A stretch of DNA of 64,000 bases, from assembly GCA_964001305.1 (NCBI GenBank), contig CAXFAI010000024.1, forward strand, positions 1 to 64,000, in the 5' to 3' direction. Below the pieces are notes generated by a model. That model ran no database searches and was not told where the DNA came from. It saw only the letters and a program-made list of their open reading frames with translations. A program made the translations under genes and the position numbers. Within the stretch, counting starts at the first letter, position 1. Each line of letters opens with the position of its first letter. The DNA comes from CAJXMH01 sp964001305. GTDB lineage: Bacteria; Bacteroidota; Bacteroidia; Flavobacteriales_E; Vicingaceae. Below are positions 16,045 to 25,483 of the stretch, one piece after another.

Positions 16045-18237
16045 TTAATGATTGAATAACAATTCTCTATATTTTGGGAGTGGCCAAAGTTCATCATCTA
16101 CAGTAAGTTCTAGCTTATCTACACTATACCTTATGGTATCAAACATTGGTTTAATCACATTGCAATACTGCTCAGCCTTATCTTTTGCTTCTTCAAGTTT
16201 ATTTATTCGCTTGCGCTCTTCAATCATTTTTTCCACAGTTTCCTTTACAATTTTCACATGATTGGATATTTCTTCAATCATTTCTAATTGTACTGAGGCT
16301 GCTTGTTTGAAATTTGATGCAGGTAAAATATCCTTTAAGCCTTGAACGTTTTTAATCAATTCATTTTGATACTTCAAAGCGGTTGGTAAAATGTGGTTTT
16401 TAGCTAAATCTCCAACTACTCTTGCTTCAATACGAATGAGGTTTGCGTATAATTCATAAGCAATCTCTTGTCTTGCTTGAGTCTCACGCCTAGACATAAC
16501 TCCCTCATCTTCAAAAAGCTTCAATGCACTTTCTGATGCCATTTCAGCAATTGCTTCAGGAGCTGTTTTTAAATTAGACAACCCTCTTTTCTCTGCTTCC
16601 TTCACCCATTCATCACCATAACCGTTACCTTCAAAACGAATTGCCTTTGATGCAATGGTATATTTTTTAAGAATTCTAAAAATTGCTTCATCCTTCTTCA
16701 CTCCTTTTGCAATTTGAGCATCAACATCTTTCTTAAATTGCTTCAATTGCTTGGCAACTATTGCATTTAATACAGTCATTGAAGAAGAACAATTAGAAGC
16801 GGACCCAACCGCTCTATATTCAAATTTATTTCCTGTAAAGGCAAAAGGAGAAGTTCTGTTTCTATCTGTATTATCCAATAAAATCTCCGGAATCTTACCA
16901 ATGTTCAACTTTAACTCTGTCTTCTCATCTGCAGTTAAGGCCTTATCGTCCTTCACTTTTTTCACCAATTGATCCAACATGGCTGTCAATTCTGTTCCGA
17001 TAAAAACAGAAACAATTGCTGGTGGTGCCTCATTTGCGCCTAAACGATGATCATTTCCTGCAGTAGCAATAGAAGCTCTTAATAACTTTTCATTATCGTG
17101 TACTGCTTTAATGGTATTTATTAAGAAAGTTAAAAACTGAAGATTTGATTTTGGATTCTTTCCTGGGCTCAACAAATTAACTCCCGTATCAGTCGCTAAT
17201 GACCAGTTATTATGCTTTCCAGAGCCATTAATATTTGCGAATGGCTTCTCATGTAAGAGCACTCTAAAGTTGTGCTTTCTTGCCACTTTATCCATGATAT
17301 CCATGAGCAATTGGTTATGATCAACAGCTAAATTGGTTTCTTCATAAACAGGAGCAAACTCAAACTGATTTGGAGCTACTTCATTATGACGAGTAGTAAC
17401 AGGAATTCCCAACTTCATACACTCTATCTCTAACTCATTCATAAATGCATGAGCTCGATCAGGAATTGAACCAAAGTAATGATCATCTAATTCTTGACCT
17501 TTTGCAGGACTATGTCCAAAAACAGTCCTTCCTGTCATTACTAAATCTGGACGAGCTGCAAATAATGACTTATCTACTAGAAAATACTCCTGTTCCCAAC
17601 CTAAAGTAGCATTTACCTTTTTAACATTTTTGTCAAAATATTTACACACATCAACAGCTGCCTTATCTACAGACGCCAATGCTTTTAATAGAGGTGTCTT
17701 ATAATCTAATGCTTCACCTGTATATGAAATGTATATTGTAGGTATACATAAGGTTTTTCCTATTATAAATGCTGGAGAAGAAGGGTCCCAAGCGGTATAT
17801 CCTCTTGCTTCAAATGTATTTCGAATTCCACCATTCGGTAAACTAGATGCATCTGGTTCTTGCTGAGCTAATTGGCTTCCACCAAATTGCTCGATTACCT
17901 TGTTATCAGCTAAAGGTTGAAAAAAGGCATCATGTTTTTCTGCTGTTGTACCTGTTAACGGTTGAAACCAGTGCGTGTAGTGTGTCACCTGCTTTTCCAT
18001 AGCCCATGCTTTCATCGACGAAGCCACAGCATCAGTAATTTTACGATCTAAACTTGTACCCTGCTCAACAGCAGCCATCACTTGATTGTAAACATCCTTA
18101 GGCATGTATTCTGCCATAGCCTCTTTATCGTAGACATGAGAACCATAGTAATCAGAAATTTTTGGTGAAGGAGCTTTAACTTCTCTGGGACTTCTATTCA
18201 TAGCGTCCGTCAAGGCTTGAAATCGAATTGTAGGCAT
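16045..18237 (-). CDS. glnN: Glutamine synthetase type III
   Basis: ATP-dependent ligation of ammonia to glutamate. The 730-residue length is that of GSIII, far above the 450-470 of types I and II. Marks are LGWEQEYFLVDKSLFAARPDL near residue 215 (metal site), EVAPNQFEFAPVYEETNLAVDHNQLLMD near 285-310, LLHEKPFANINGSGKHNNWS near 330 (ATP and metal site) and NDHRLGANEAPPAIVS near 395. GSIII is the main ammonia-assimilating enzyme of many Bacteroidota. It is a single gene with its own promoter and terminator; no P-II or amt gene is adjacent. Confidence 0.97.
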   Translation of the reverse strand: MPTIRFQALTDAMNRSPREVKAPSPKISDYYGSHVYDKEAMAEYMPKDVYNQVMAAVEQGTSLDRKITDAVASSMKAWAMEKQVTHYTHWFQPLTGTTAEKHDAFFQPLADNKVIEQFGGSQLAQQEPDASSLPNGGIRNTFEARGYTAWDPSSPAFIIGKTLCIPTIYISYTGEALDYKTPLLKALASVDKAAVDVCKYFDKNVKKVNATLGWEQEYFLVDKSLFAARPDLVMTGRTVFGHSPAKGQELDDHYFGSIPDRAHAFMNELEIECMKLGIPVTTRHNEVAPNQFEFAPVYEETNLAVDHNQLLMDIMDKVARKHNFRVLLHEKPFANINGSGKHNNWSLATDTGVNLLSPGKNPKSNLQFLTFLINTIKAVHDNEKLLRASIATAGNDHRLGANEAPPAIVSVFIGTELTAMLDQLVKKVKDDKALTADEKTELKLNIGKIPEILLDNTDRNRTSPFAFTGNKFEYRAVGSASNCSSSMTVLNAIVAKQLKQFKKDVDAQIAKGVKKDEAIFRILKKYTIASKAIRFEGNGYGDEWVKEAEKRGLSNLKTAPEAIAEMASESALKLFEDEGVMSRRETQARQEIAYELYANLIRIEARVVGDLAKNHILPTALKYQNELIKNVQGLKDILPASNFKQAASVQLEMIEEISNHVKIVKETVEKMIEERKRINKLEEAKDKAEQYCNVIKPMFDTIRYSVDKLELTVDDELWPLPKYRELLFNH

Positions 18238-18268
18238 GAGTTTAGGTTTTTAGTTTAAATAGATACGG

Positions 18269-18303
18269 CAAAAGTATAACATTTTGACCTCAACCAACAC
18301 AAA
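18269..18303 (-). promoter_or_regulatory. Promoter of glnN
   Basis: TACTTTTG on the minus strand (18276-18269) matches TAnnTTTG, 31 bases before the ATG. A TTTG (18303-18300) lies 23 bases upstream, slightly more than the usual distance. Confidence 0.6.
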
Positions 18304-18381
18304 AACACTATTATATTATTAACACCCCCTATTTTTAAACCCCAATCAACACATAAAAGCAATTATTAAATTAACTACCCC

Positions 18382-19329
18382 TTAAATTTCAGATACTATT
18401 GAGAAATAAATGTAAATCCCATAAAAAGAAATTAACAATAAGCCTTTCCACAAACCAATTCTTCTTCTAAAGAGCATTATTGGTAAAATCAAAATAGATA
18501 TTGCTAATAGAAAATACATATCAAGCTGATTTATTTCTGAAGAAATTTGAATAGGAACAACTAATGAAGTAATTCCGAGAATGGCAAGAATATTAAACAC
18601 ATTAGAACCAATCAAATTACCCATCGAAATATCTGTATGTTTTCTGTAAGCCGCCACTGCAGAAGTTACCAACTCTGGTAGGCTTGTTCCAAATGCAACA
18701 ATAGAAACACTGATTAACTTTTCACTGACTCCAAACTCATTCGCCAAAGTAACTACTGCATGCAATAGCCATTCAGCACCAAAATATAAACCGGCAAAAC
18801 CCAATACTAAATAGAAGACATCAATAAAGATTGTACGACCTTTAGATATTTCTGCTACTTCTTCTTCTTGTTGAATAATTTTCCCTTCCTTTCTTGATTT
18901 TACAATTAACCAAGTTGAATAGCTGATCAGAATAAACAACATCAAAATTCCTTCCCACGAATCCAAAACGCCATTCATTGCAAATAACCAAAACAGGATT
19001 GTTGCTAGAAACATTAATGGCCAATCGAAACGAATACTATCCCTATTAACCATTATGGGAAAAATAAGAACTGTTATACCCAATACTAGCGCAAGATTAG
19101 AAATATTTGAACCAACAACTGCTCCAACGCTCACATCAGGATGGCCTGACAAAACGGCTTCTAGACTAACCAATAATTCTGGGGCGGAAGTTCCAAAAGA
19201 AACAATCGTCATACCAACGACTAAAGGAGACAACTTTATTCGCAAAGCGATAGAAACTGCTCCTCTTACAAGAAATTCACCGCCTAGCACTAAAGCTAAG
19301 AGACCTCCGATTAACTGAATATACTCCAC
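18382..19329 (-). CDS. Calcium/sodium antiporter (CaCA family, YrbG-like)
   Basis: A 315-residue inner-membrane exchanger of about ten helices. The two inverted alpha-repeats are clear: FGTSAPELLVSLEAVL then GAVVGSNISNLALVLG (about residues 47-85), and FGTSLPELVTSAVAA then GNLIGSNVFNILAILG (about 213-252). The Glu residues after TSAP/TSLP are the expected cation ligands. The start is GTG, overlapping the tatA stop by one base; an alternative ATG is not available before the first helix. Ca2+ export against Na+ is the family role; the ion was not determined here. Confidence 0.88.
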   Translation of the reverse strand: MEYIQLIGGLLALVLGGEFLVRGAVSIALRIKLSPLVVGMTIVSFGTSAPELLVSLEAVLSGHPDVSVGAVVGSNISNLALVLGITVLIFPIMVNRDSIRFDWPLMFLATILFWLFAMNGVLDSWEGILMLFILISYSTWLIVKSRKEGKIIQQEEEVAEISKGRTIFIDVFYLVLGFAGLYFGAEWLLHAVVTLANEFGVSEKLISVSIVAFGTSLPELVTSAVAAYRKHTDISMGNLIGSNVFNILAILGITSLVVPIQISSEINQLDMYFLLAISILILPIMLFRRRIGLWKGLLLISFYGIYIYFSIVSEI

Positions 19330-19580
19330 TAATTAGAAGTTGTTGAGTCGTTCTTTTCTTTCTTGGGGCTTGATTGATTTGGATCGGCAGCCTTTGTAAT
19401 TTCTTGGGAAGTTCTTCTTATCTCTTCTTGTATATCTCCAGTTGCATTCTTAAACTCTCGAATTCCTTTTCCAAATCCCCTTGCCAATTCAGGAATTTTT
19501 TTTGATCCAAAAAGCAAAACAACGACTAATAGAATGAAAAATATTTCTGAACCTGCTATGCTAAAAAAGAGATAAATCAT
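19329..19580 (-). CDS. tatA: Twin-arginine translocase subunit TatA/TatE
   Basis: An 83-residue protein with one N-terminal membrane helix (about 4-21), the hinge FGSKKIPELARGFGKGIREFK and a charged amphipathic helix, ending in a Lys/Ser/Asn-rich tail. This is the TatA/B/E plan. The FGxxxxPE(L) motif and the short tail favour TatA over TatB. tatC is not in the window, so the pore-forming subunit is encoded apart. It is coupled to the following antiporter gene through a one-base overlap. Confidence 0.93.
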   Translation of the reverse strand: MIYLFFSIAGSEIFFILLVVVLLFGSKKIPELARGFGKGIREFKNATGDIQEEIRRTSQEITKAADPNQSSPKKEKNDSTTSN

Positions 19581-19592
19581 ACTGTAAAATTA

Positions 19593-19628
19593 CAAAAAAG
19601 CCCTGTTGCTAATTAGCAACAGGGCTTT
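19593..19628 (-). terminator. Terminator of secDF
   Basis: A 14-bp stem, AAAGCCCTGTTGCT with AGCAACAGGGCTTT, around AATT, followed on the minus strand by a T-run. It lies 20 bases after the secDF stop and before tatA; being nearly symmetric, it could work on both strands. Confidence 0.92.
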
Positions 19629-19647
19629 ACTATTTGTATCTAATAAA

Positions 19648-22600
19648 CTACTTTTTCTTTTGCTCCTCTTTCTTACTTAAATCAACAACAATAGGAGTAG
19701 CAACACAAAGTGAAGAATAAGTTCCCACTGCAACACCTACTAATAAAGCAAAAGCAAAACCTCGAATTACTTCTCCACCAAAAATGAAAATCATTAATAA
19801 TACGAAGAAGGTACTTAATGAAGTATTGATGGTTCTACTCAATGTGCTATTTAATGCATTGTTGATTACATCTAGCATATTCTGCTTTTTGTAAGAATTT
19901 AAATATTCTCTAATTCTATCAAATACAACCACGGTATCATTAATAGAATAACCAACAACGGTTAAAATTGCCGCAATAAAAGCTTGATCAATATCTAATG
20001 AGAAAGGCAGGAATCCCCAAGCAATTGAGAATACTGAAAGTACGATTAATACATCATGGAAAATCGCAACTACAGCACCTAAACCATATTGCCACTTTCT
20101 AAATCGCAATAATATATACAAGAAGATAATTACCAAAGAAAACAAGATAGCCCAAATAGACGATTGCTTAATATCGTCGGCTATTGTTGGACCAACTTTC
20201 TGAGAACTCATTAAGTTAGACTCATCAAAGTCTTCAAAAGAGGTATCACCTAAAAAGCTTTGTAGTCCTTCATATAACTTTTGCTCTACAATCACATCTG
20301 CATCTGGATTCTCATCATTCATCATGTAACTTGTAGTTACTTTAACCTGATTATCATCTCCAAAGATTTTAACTTCAGGAGCAACGCTTTGACCATCTTC
20401 AGTTACAAAAGATGTTGCTAATGCATTTCTAACTTCAGTAGTTGAAACGGTTTCATCAAACCTAACAACATAAGTTCTACCTCCAGTAAAATCAACTCCA
20501 TAAGACAATCCTCTTGTAAAGAATGAAGCAAATCCAACAAGTATGATAATTCCTGAAATCACATAAAATGACTTTCTTTTTTTCACAAATTGAAAAGAGA
20601 CATTTTGGAATGCACCTTCAGTCATTTTTGTAGCAACCGTAATCTTTTTCTTATTATCCAATCTCCATGCAAAAATCAGTCGAGTAATAAAGATGGCTGA
20701 GAACAATGACGTTAAAATACCTATTACTAGCACCTTCGCAAAACCTTCTACTGGGCCTGTTCCAAAGAACCATAAGATAATCCCTGTAAGAATGGTTGTT
20801 ACGTTCGCATCAATGATTGATGAATATGCATTTTTGTAACCATCGGTAATTGCTAAACGAGAGCCTTTTCCTGCTCTTAACTCTTCTCTGATTCTTTCAT
20901 AAATAAGAACGTTAGCATCAACTGAAATACCAATTGTTAAAACGATACCTGCAATACCAGGAAGCGTTAAAGCAATATTAGTACTTGCAAGCACACCCAT
21001 GATAAAGAATAAGTTAGCTAAAAGTGCAATATCAGAAGCTATACCGGCTTTACCGTAATAAAAAATCATGTAAAGCAGTACGATTACTAAGGCTACTATA
21101 AAGGAAAGTAATCCATCATTAATTGACTCTTGACCCAATGAAGGACCTACTACTGCTTCTTCTACAATTTTAGCAGGAGCAGGCAACTTACCAGCTTTCA
21201 AGATATTGGCAATTAGCTTTGCTTCTTCTATAGTAAAGTCTCCTTCAATACTAGAAATTCCTCCAGAAATTTCAGAGTTTACATTCGGGAAGGAATAAAC
21301 ATAGTTATCCAAAACAATGGCTATACTTTGACCAACGTTATCTCCAGTTAAATTCTTCCAAGTTTTTGCCCCAAGCGTATTCATTTTCATGGTTATCTCT
21401 GGTCTTCCACCAAATTGACCAAAATCTTGAAAAGCATCCGTAATTACATCACCTTCTAATGGTGCTTTACCATCACGACTAGTTACCTCAATAGCGATTA
21501 ATTGTAAAAATCGATCTCCATCCCCAGTTGGCTTTGCAGTCCAAAGCAACCTCAAGTCATTCGGAAAAATTTTCTTTACTTCTTCATTTGCTAAGTACTC
21601 ATTTACTTTAGCTGTGTCTTTAATAGCGGCATAACCAACTATTGGTCCTTCACCAGGTACATAATCTCCATTTTGATTTTGGTAAATAGAAGGAGATAAA
21701 ACAGCAAATAATGGATTGTCTTTTGCAAAGTCTTCAAAAGATTGATTTGCCATGGATGAGTCTGTAGCAGTTGAATCATCTCCAACCAATTCATCCATTA
21801 AAGAAGTTCCTTCGGTAGAATCAGTTGCTAAAGAGTCAACTGTTTCCTTATCGGTAAGTTCATCATCATTAATCACTTCAGCAATATCTTCTTTTAAAGA
21901 ATCTACTGAGTTTGATAAAGAATCCAATATCGAATCGTCCTCTTTACCTTCTACTTCTTCTCCACCTAAAATCAAGTTTAATTTTTGGTTGGCTTGCGCT
22001 AAATAAGGATATATTTCAGCATTTTCATAGGTTTCCCAGAACTCTAATTTAGCTGTTCCTTGGAGTAATTGACGTACTCTATCTTTATTTTTAACCCCAG
22101 GTAATTCAACCAAGATTCGATCTGAAGAAGCTAACTTTTGAATATTAGGTTGAGCAACTCCAAATAAGTTAACTCTTGTTCTTAAAACCTCAAAAGTTCT
22201 ATTAAATGCAGCATCAGCTTCTTCTCTTAAAAACTGAATTACTTCTTCATTGGTCGCGTCTCTATTGATATTGTCTTTATTCTCTAATGTATAGAAAACA
22301 CTTGCCAATGGCTTGGTTGGCGCTACTTCATTCCAGGACTGCTCAAAAAGAGATACAAAGTTCTCTTGATTGCTTTTTTGCATTTCCTTTGCTTTGGCAA
22401 TCGCATTTCTAAAATCTTCATCTTGGCTATTAGATGAAAGAGCAATAACCACATCAGAAACTGATACTTCTAACGTAACATTCATTCCACCTTTTAAGTC
22501 AAGTCCGAGATTCAATACATTCTTTTTTACTTCAGAATAGGTAAAATCAAATAGCGGATAAACCGGCTCACTTGACATTGAATCTAAATACTGATCTTCT

Positions 22601-22734
22601 TTTTCTTGAGAACTTCCAGCATATTCCTTAGCATCGTTCTCAACCCCTTCGGCTACCCATGTAAAAGATAATTGATAAAGGCAAGCTAGCGAAAGCAAGA
22701 TGATGAACGTCCAAATTAGTCCCTTATTTTGCAT
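19648..22734 (-). CDS. secDF: Protein translocase subunit SecDF (fused)
   Basis: A 1028-residue fusion of SecD and SecF that uses the proton gradient to aid Sec-dependent export. SecD: membrane helix 1 at about 8-26, periplasmic P1 region with GLDLKGGMNVTLEV (77-90) and VNLFGVAQPNIQK, then helices 2-6 with IVLTIGISVDANVLIYERIREEL. SecF: helix 7 near 720, GVDFTGGRTYVVRF, and VGYSINDTVVVFDRIREYL near 935. Fusion is usual in Bacteroidota. Residues 258-333 form an acidic Ser/Asp/Glu-rich insert in P1 that splits the periplasmic domain. Stand-alone unit with a promoter upstream and terminator downstream. Confidence 0.97.
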   Translation of the reverse strand: MQNKGLIWTFIILLSLACLYQLSFTWVAEGVENDAKEYAGSSQEKEDQYLDSMSSEPVYPLFDFTYSEVKKNVLNLGLDLKGGMNVTLEVSVSDVVIALSSNSQDEDFRNAIAKAKEMQKSNQENFVSLFEQSWNEVAPTKPLASVFYTLENKDNINRDATNEEVIQFLREEADAAFNRTFEVLRTRVNLFGVAQPNIQKLASSDRILVELPGVKNKDRVRQLLQGTAKLEFWETYENAEIYPYLAQANQKLNLILGGEEVEGKEDDSILDSLSNSVDSLKEDIAEVINDDELTDKETVDSLATDSTEGTSLMDELVGDDSTATDSSMANQSFEDFAKDNPLFAVLSPSIYQNQNGDYVPGEGPIVGYAAIKDTAKVNEYLANEEVKKIFPNDLRLLWTAKPTGDGDRFLQLIAIEVTSRDGKAPLEGDVITDAFQDFGQFGGRPEITMKMNTLGAKTWKNLTGDNVGQSIAIVLDNYVYSFPNVNSEISGGISSIEGDFTIEEAKLIANILKAGKLPAPAKIVEEAVVGPSLGQESINDGLLSFIVALVIVLLYMIFYYGKAGIASDIALLANLFFIMGVLASTNIALTLPGIAGIVLTIGISVDANVLIYERIREELRAGKGSRLAITDGYKNAYSSIIDANVTTILTGIILWFFGTGPVEGFAKVLVIGILTSLFSAIFITRLIFAWRLDNKKKITVATKMTEGAFQNVSFQFVKKRKSFYVISGIIILVGFASFFTRGLSYGVDFTGGRTYVVRFDETVSTTEVRNALATSFVTEDGQSVAPEVKIFGDDNQVKVTTSYMMNDENPDADVIVEQKLYEGLQSFLGDTSFEDFDESNLMSSQKVGPTIADDIKQSSIWAILFSLVIIFLYILLRFRKWQYGLGAVVAIFHDVLIVLSVFSIAWGFLPFSLDIDQAFIAAILTVVGYSINDTVVVFDRIREYLNSYKKQNMLDVINNALNSTLSRTINTSLSTFFVLLMIFIFGGEVIRGFAFALLVGVAVGTYSSLCVATPIVVDLSKKEEQKKK

Positions 22735-22770
22735 GATTTACTTGTAAAAATTTGTTCTTTTTGAAGCCTG

Positions 22771-22778
22771 CAAATATA
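22771..22778 (-). promoter_or_regulatory. -7 element (TATATTTG) of secDF
   Basis: TATATTTG on the minus strand is 36 bases before the secDF ATG. Twenty bases upstream the strand reads ATTG, three of four bases of the -33 box. Confidence 0.55.
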
Positions 22779-22882
22779 GAATTTCCAATGACAAAACACA
22801 ATATTTAATTCTTTTGCGATTTAAGGCCTAAGAGCAACCCTTTTTAGGAGTATTCGTCATTTAAATAACTAACTTTATATGA

Positions 22883-25414
22883 ATGAAAGATTACAGCTCA
22901 CACTTTATTGCTTTACTATGCCTTTTCCTCTTTATTAATTCAAGTCTTCTAGCTCAATTAAATTACTATTCATTCGATGAGATTTCGATTATTCGAGATG
23001 GACGTACCTTAAAAAATCCATTTGTTGGTGGGTTTAATTCTCCTCAATTTGCGCAAATAGATTTAGACTTAGATGGAAAGTTAGATTTATTAGTTTTTGA
23101 TAGAGCAAGTGAAAAACTGTCTCCGTTTATAAATAGAGGAAATACAAACGAAATCAATTATGAATTTTCTCCTGAGTATCTATCGCTATTTCCTGACTTA
23201 GGTACTCAACTTTACACCTATGATTATGATTGTGACGGCGATTTAGATTTAATTATTGGAAAATCGGACTTGAGAGTTTATAAAAATATGAGTTTAGAAA
23301 ATGGCTCATTATCTTTTGAAGATCAAGGAAAAATTTGGTCTCTTTATGAAGTTGATTTTCCAAATCAACCTAAATTGGTATTTGATGCAAAACAACTGAA
23401 TTTAAATGCATTAACCGATGTTGATGGTGATGGTGATATGGATATCATTGCTGAATTTGGTAATGGAAATCAAGTGGAATATCATCGAAACTTATCCAAA
23501 GAGCGAACAGGAGAATGTGGTCTCGATTTTGAAAGACGAGCGAATTGTTGGGGTGACTTTTCTGAATCAAACATTAGTGACGATATCTACTTAGACTCAT
23601 GCAGATGGAATGAAGTAAGGAATCCTGAACAAACAAGTAATGACTCTATTTTCAAACCTAATCAAAATCAAAAAGGCTTGAAACACGGAAACACAGCCGT
23701 TGCTGCTTTTGATATTGACCATAATGGGAGTATTGATTTGTTGATGGGTGATGACGGATCAAATCGGTTAAAAGCTTTGTATAATTCTGATAGTGTAAAT
23801 CTGCCCAGAGTAAACTCTCATATTTTCAAAGTTGATTCTACTTTCCCATCTTATAATACACCTGTTAATTTTCCTGTATTTGCTACGGCTTTCAACTTAG
23901 ATATCAATAATGACAGTTACAAAGACATTCTTGTTTCAACAAATAGCTCAGATTTTTTGAGTCCTAGCTTGAATAAAAATCATATTTGGTATTACAAACA
24001 AAATCCTCAAACAAGGCTTTATGAATTCCAAACTGAAAAATTATTTTTTGATGATATTCTTGACTTTGGAGAAGGCTCCTTTCCTACTTTTTTTGACTTT
24101 AATAAAGATGGAAAACAAGATTTATTAGTTGGAAACTTTGGCTATTATGATTACTCAGACAATGCTGATAATGGTCAATTAGGGTTACTTTTAAATACGG
24201 GAACATCAAGCACTGCTGAATTCACACTTGTTGACACCAACTTTTTAAATATGCCGCAGTACAAGCTTTTAAGTGGCAACTTAGCTGAATTTAATCTAAT
24301 ACCTACTGCGGGTGATTTAGATGGAGATGGAGATGAGGATTTGTTAATTGGATCTACAAGTGGTAAGCTTATCTTTTTTGAAGATACTTCAAGCCAATCA
24401 AGTCCCGCAGCATTTCAAATGGTTACAACTAATTATCAACTCATTAACTCTTTAGGGAATTCAGCACCTGACTTATACGATGTTAATGGGGATGGATTAC
24501 TTGACTTAATTATTGGAAATAGTTCAGGCTTATTAGACTATTACGAAAATATGGGTTCATCTACAGAGCCAGTTTTCAATATTGCAATCCAAACTATTCA
24601 ATGGATACAAGATACTACCCAACGACTCTTTTTAGAAGGAACACCAGATTTAACAAAACTTCAAATAGGACAAAAGGTAAAAATCACTGGTTCATTAAAA
24701 CTCGACAATAACGTTGAAGTTGAGATTGTAGGTATTAATCAGAGTCAAAATAGCTTAGATGTGAAGCGCTCTTTTTTTGTAGACTCCAACGATGATGAAG
24801 GAAATTCACCTGCATATGTTGACCCATCTATAAAACAATGGGGAAACATTTCACTTTATAACCTAGATTTCAACTATGATGCAGTACCCTTTCTTTATAA
24901 AGGAATAGATGGGAAAAACAAATTACTAGTCGGAAGTCAGAAAGGAAATATTCTATTTTTTGATAATGTAAGCAATAGCCCAAATGATACATTTCAATTG
25001 TATAGCATGAATTATCTTAACAGAAATTTAGGAAGATTTTCTTCCGTTACTGGTAGTGATTTAAATGGCGATAGTTTAATTGACTTAGTGATAGGAAATA
25101 AAGCAGGTGGATTAAATTTCTTCTTTGGTTTGAATAATGTAGGAATCAATGAAGTGAAAAACCAACAAGATGTAACTTTTGAAGTTTTTCCAAACCCTAC
25201 AAATAATCAAATCCTCATTAAGATTGATAAAAATCTCCCCTTAAGTGGACAAGAACTTATTGAAATATATGACCTCACAGGAAGGTTAATTAAAACTGAG
25301 CCTTTAAGGACCTCCACAATTTCTGTCTCTGAATTAAATAATGGACTTTATTTGATTCTTTTGAAAAGTCCCACTTATAGGACAAAGAGTAAAAAACTAA
25401 TAATCAGAAAATAA
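22883..25414 (+). CDS. Secreted FG-GAP/VCBS repeat protein with T9SS type A sorting domain
   Basis: An 843-residue surface or secreted protein. Signal peptide at residues 1-24 (ends LLAQ). The body repeats a Ca2+-binding loop of the type D-x-D-x-D-G: DLDLDGKLDLLVFDRAS, DYDCDGDLDLIIG, DVDGDGDMDIIAEFG, DFNKDGKQDLLVGNFG, DLDGDGDEDLLIG and DVNGDGLLDLIIG, as in FG-GAP/integrin-alpha propellers. The last 75 residues (FEVFPNPTNNQILIKID, IEIYDLTGRLI, GLYLILLKS, KKLIIRK) are a type A sorting domain recognised by the type IX secretion system. Binding partner unknown; adhesion is a guess. It stands alone on the plus strand between divergent secDF and convergent mdh. Confidence 0.9.
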   Translation: MKDYSSHFIALLCLFLFINSSLLAQLNYYSFDEISIIRDGRTLKNPFVGGFNSPQFAQIDLDLDGKLDLLVFDRASEKLSPFINRGNTNEINYEFSPEYLSLFPDLGTQLYTYDYDCDGDLDLIIGKSDLRVYKNMSLENGSLSFEDQGKIWSLYEVDFPNQPKLVFDAKQLNLNALTDVDGDGDMDIIAEFGNGNQVEYHRNLSKERTGECGLDFERRANCWGDFSESNISDDIYLDSCRWNEVRNPEQTSNDSIFKPNQNQKGLKHGNTAVAAFDIDHNGSIDLLMGDDGSNRLKALYNSDSVNLPRVNSHIFKVDSTFPSYNTPVNFPVFATAFNLDINNDSYKDILVSTNSSDFLSPSLNKNHIWYYKQNPQTRLYEFQTEKLFFDDILDFGEGSFPTFFDFNKDGKQDLLVGNFGYYDYSDNADNGQLGLLLNTGTSSTAEFTLVDTNFLNMPQYKLLSGNLAEFNLIPTAGDLDGDGDEDLLIGSTSGKLIFFEDTSSQSSPAAFQMVTTNYQLINSLGNSAPDLYDVNGDGLLDLIIGNSSGLLDYYENMGSSTEPVFNIAIQTIQWIQDTTQRLFLEGTPDLTKLQIGQKVKITGSLKLDNNVEVEIVGINQSQNSLDVKRSFFVDSNDDEGNSPAYVDPSIKQWGNISLYNLDFNYDAVPFLYKGIDGKNKLLVGSQKGNILFFDNVSNSPNDTFQLYSMNYLNRNLGRFSSVTGSDLNGDSLIDLVIGNKAGGLNFFFGLNNVGINEVKNQQDVTFEVFPNPTNNQILIKIDKNLPLSGQELIEIYDLTGRLIKTEPLRTSTISVSELNNGLYLILLKSPTYRTKSKKLIIRK

Positions 25415-25431
25415 AACCAATTCTATAAAAG

Positions 25432-25464
25432 AAAAGCCTAGTTGAGTCAACTAGGCTTTTTTTT
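25432..25464. terminator. Bidirectional terminator between FG-GAP gene and mdh
   Basis: AAAAGCCTAGTTGA/TCAACTAGGCTTTT perfect inverted repeat, followed by eight T on the plus strand and preceded by A-rich sequence. It lies 17 bases after the plus-strand gene and 20 bases after the mdh stop, so it can serve both. Confidence 0.92.
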
Positions 25465-25483
25465 GCATTTGGTTAAATAACCT

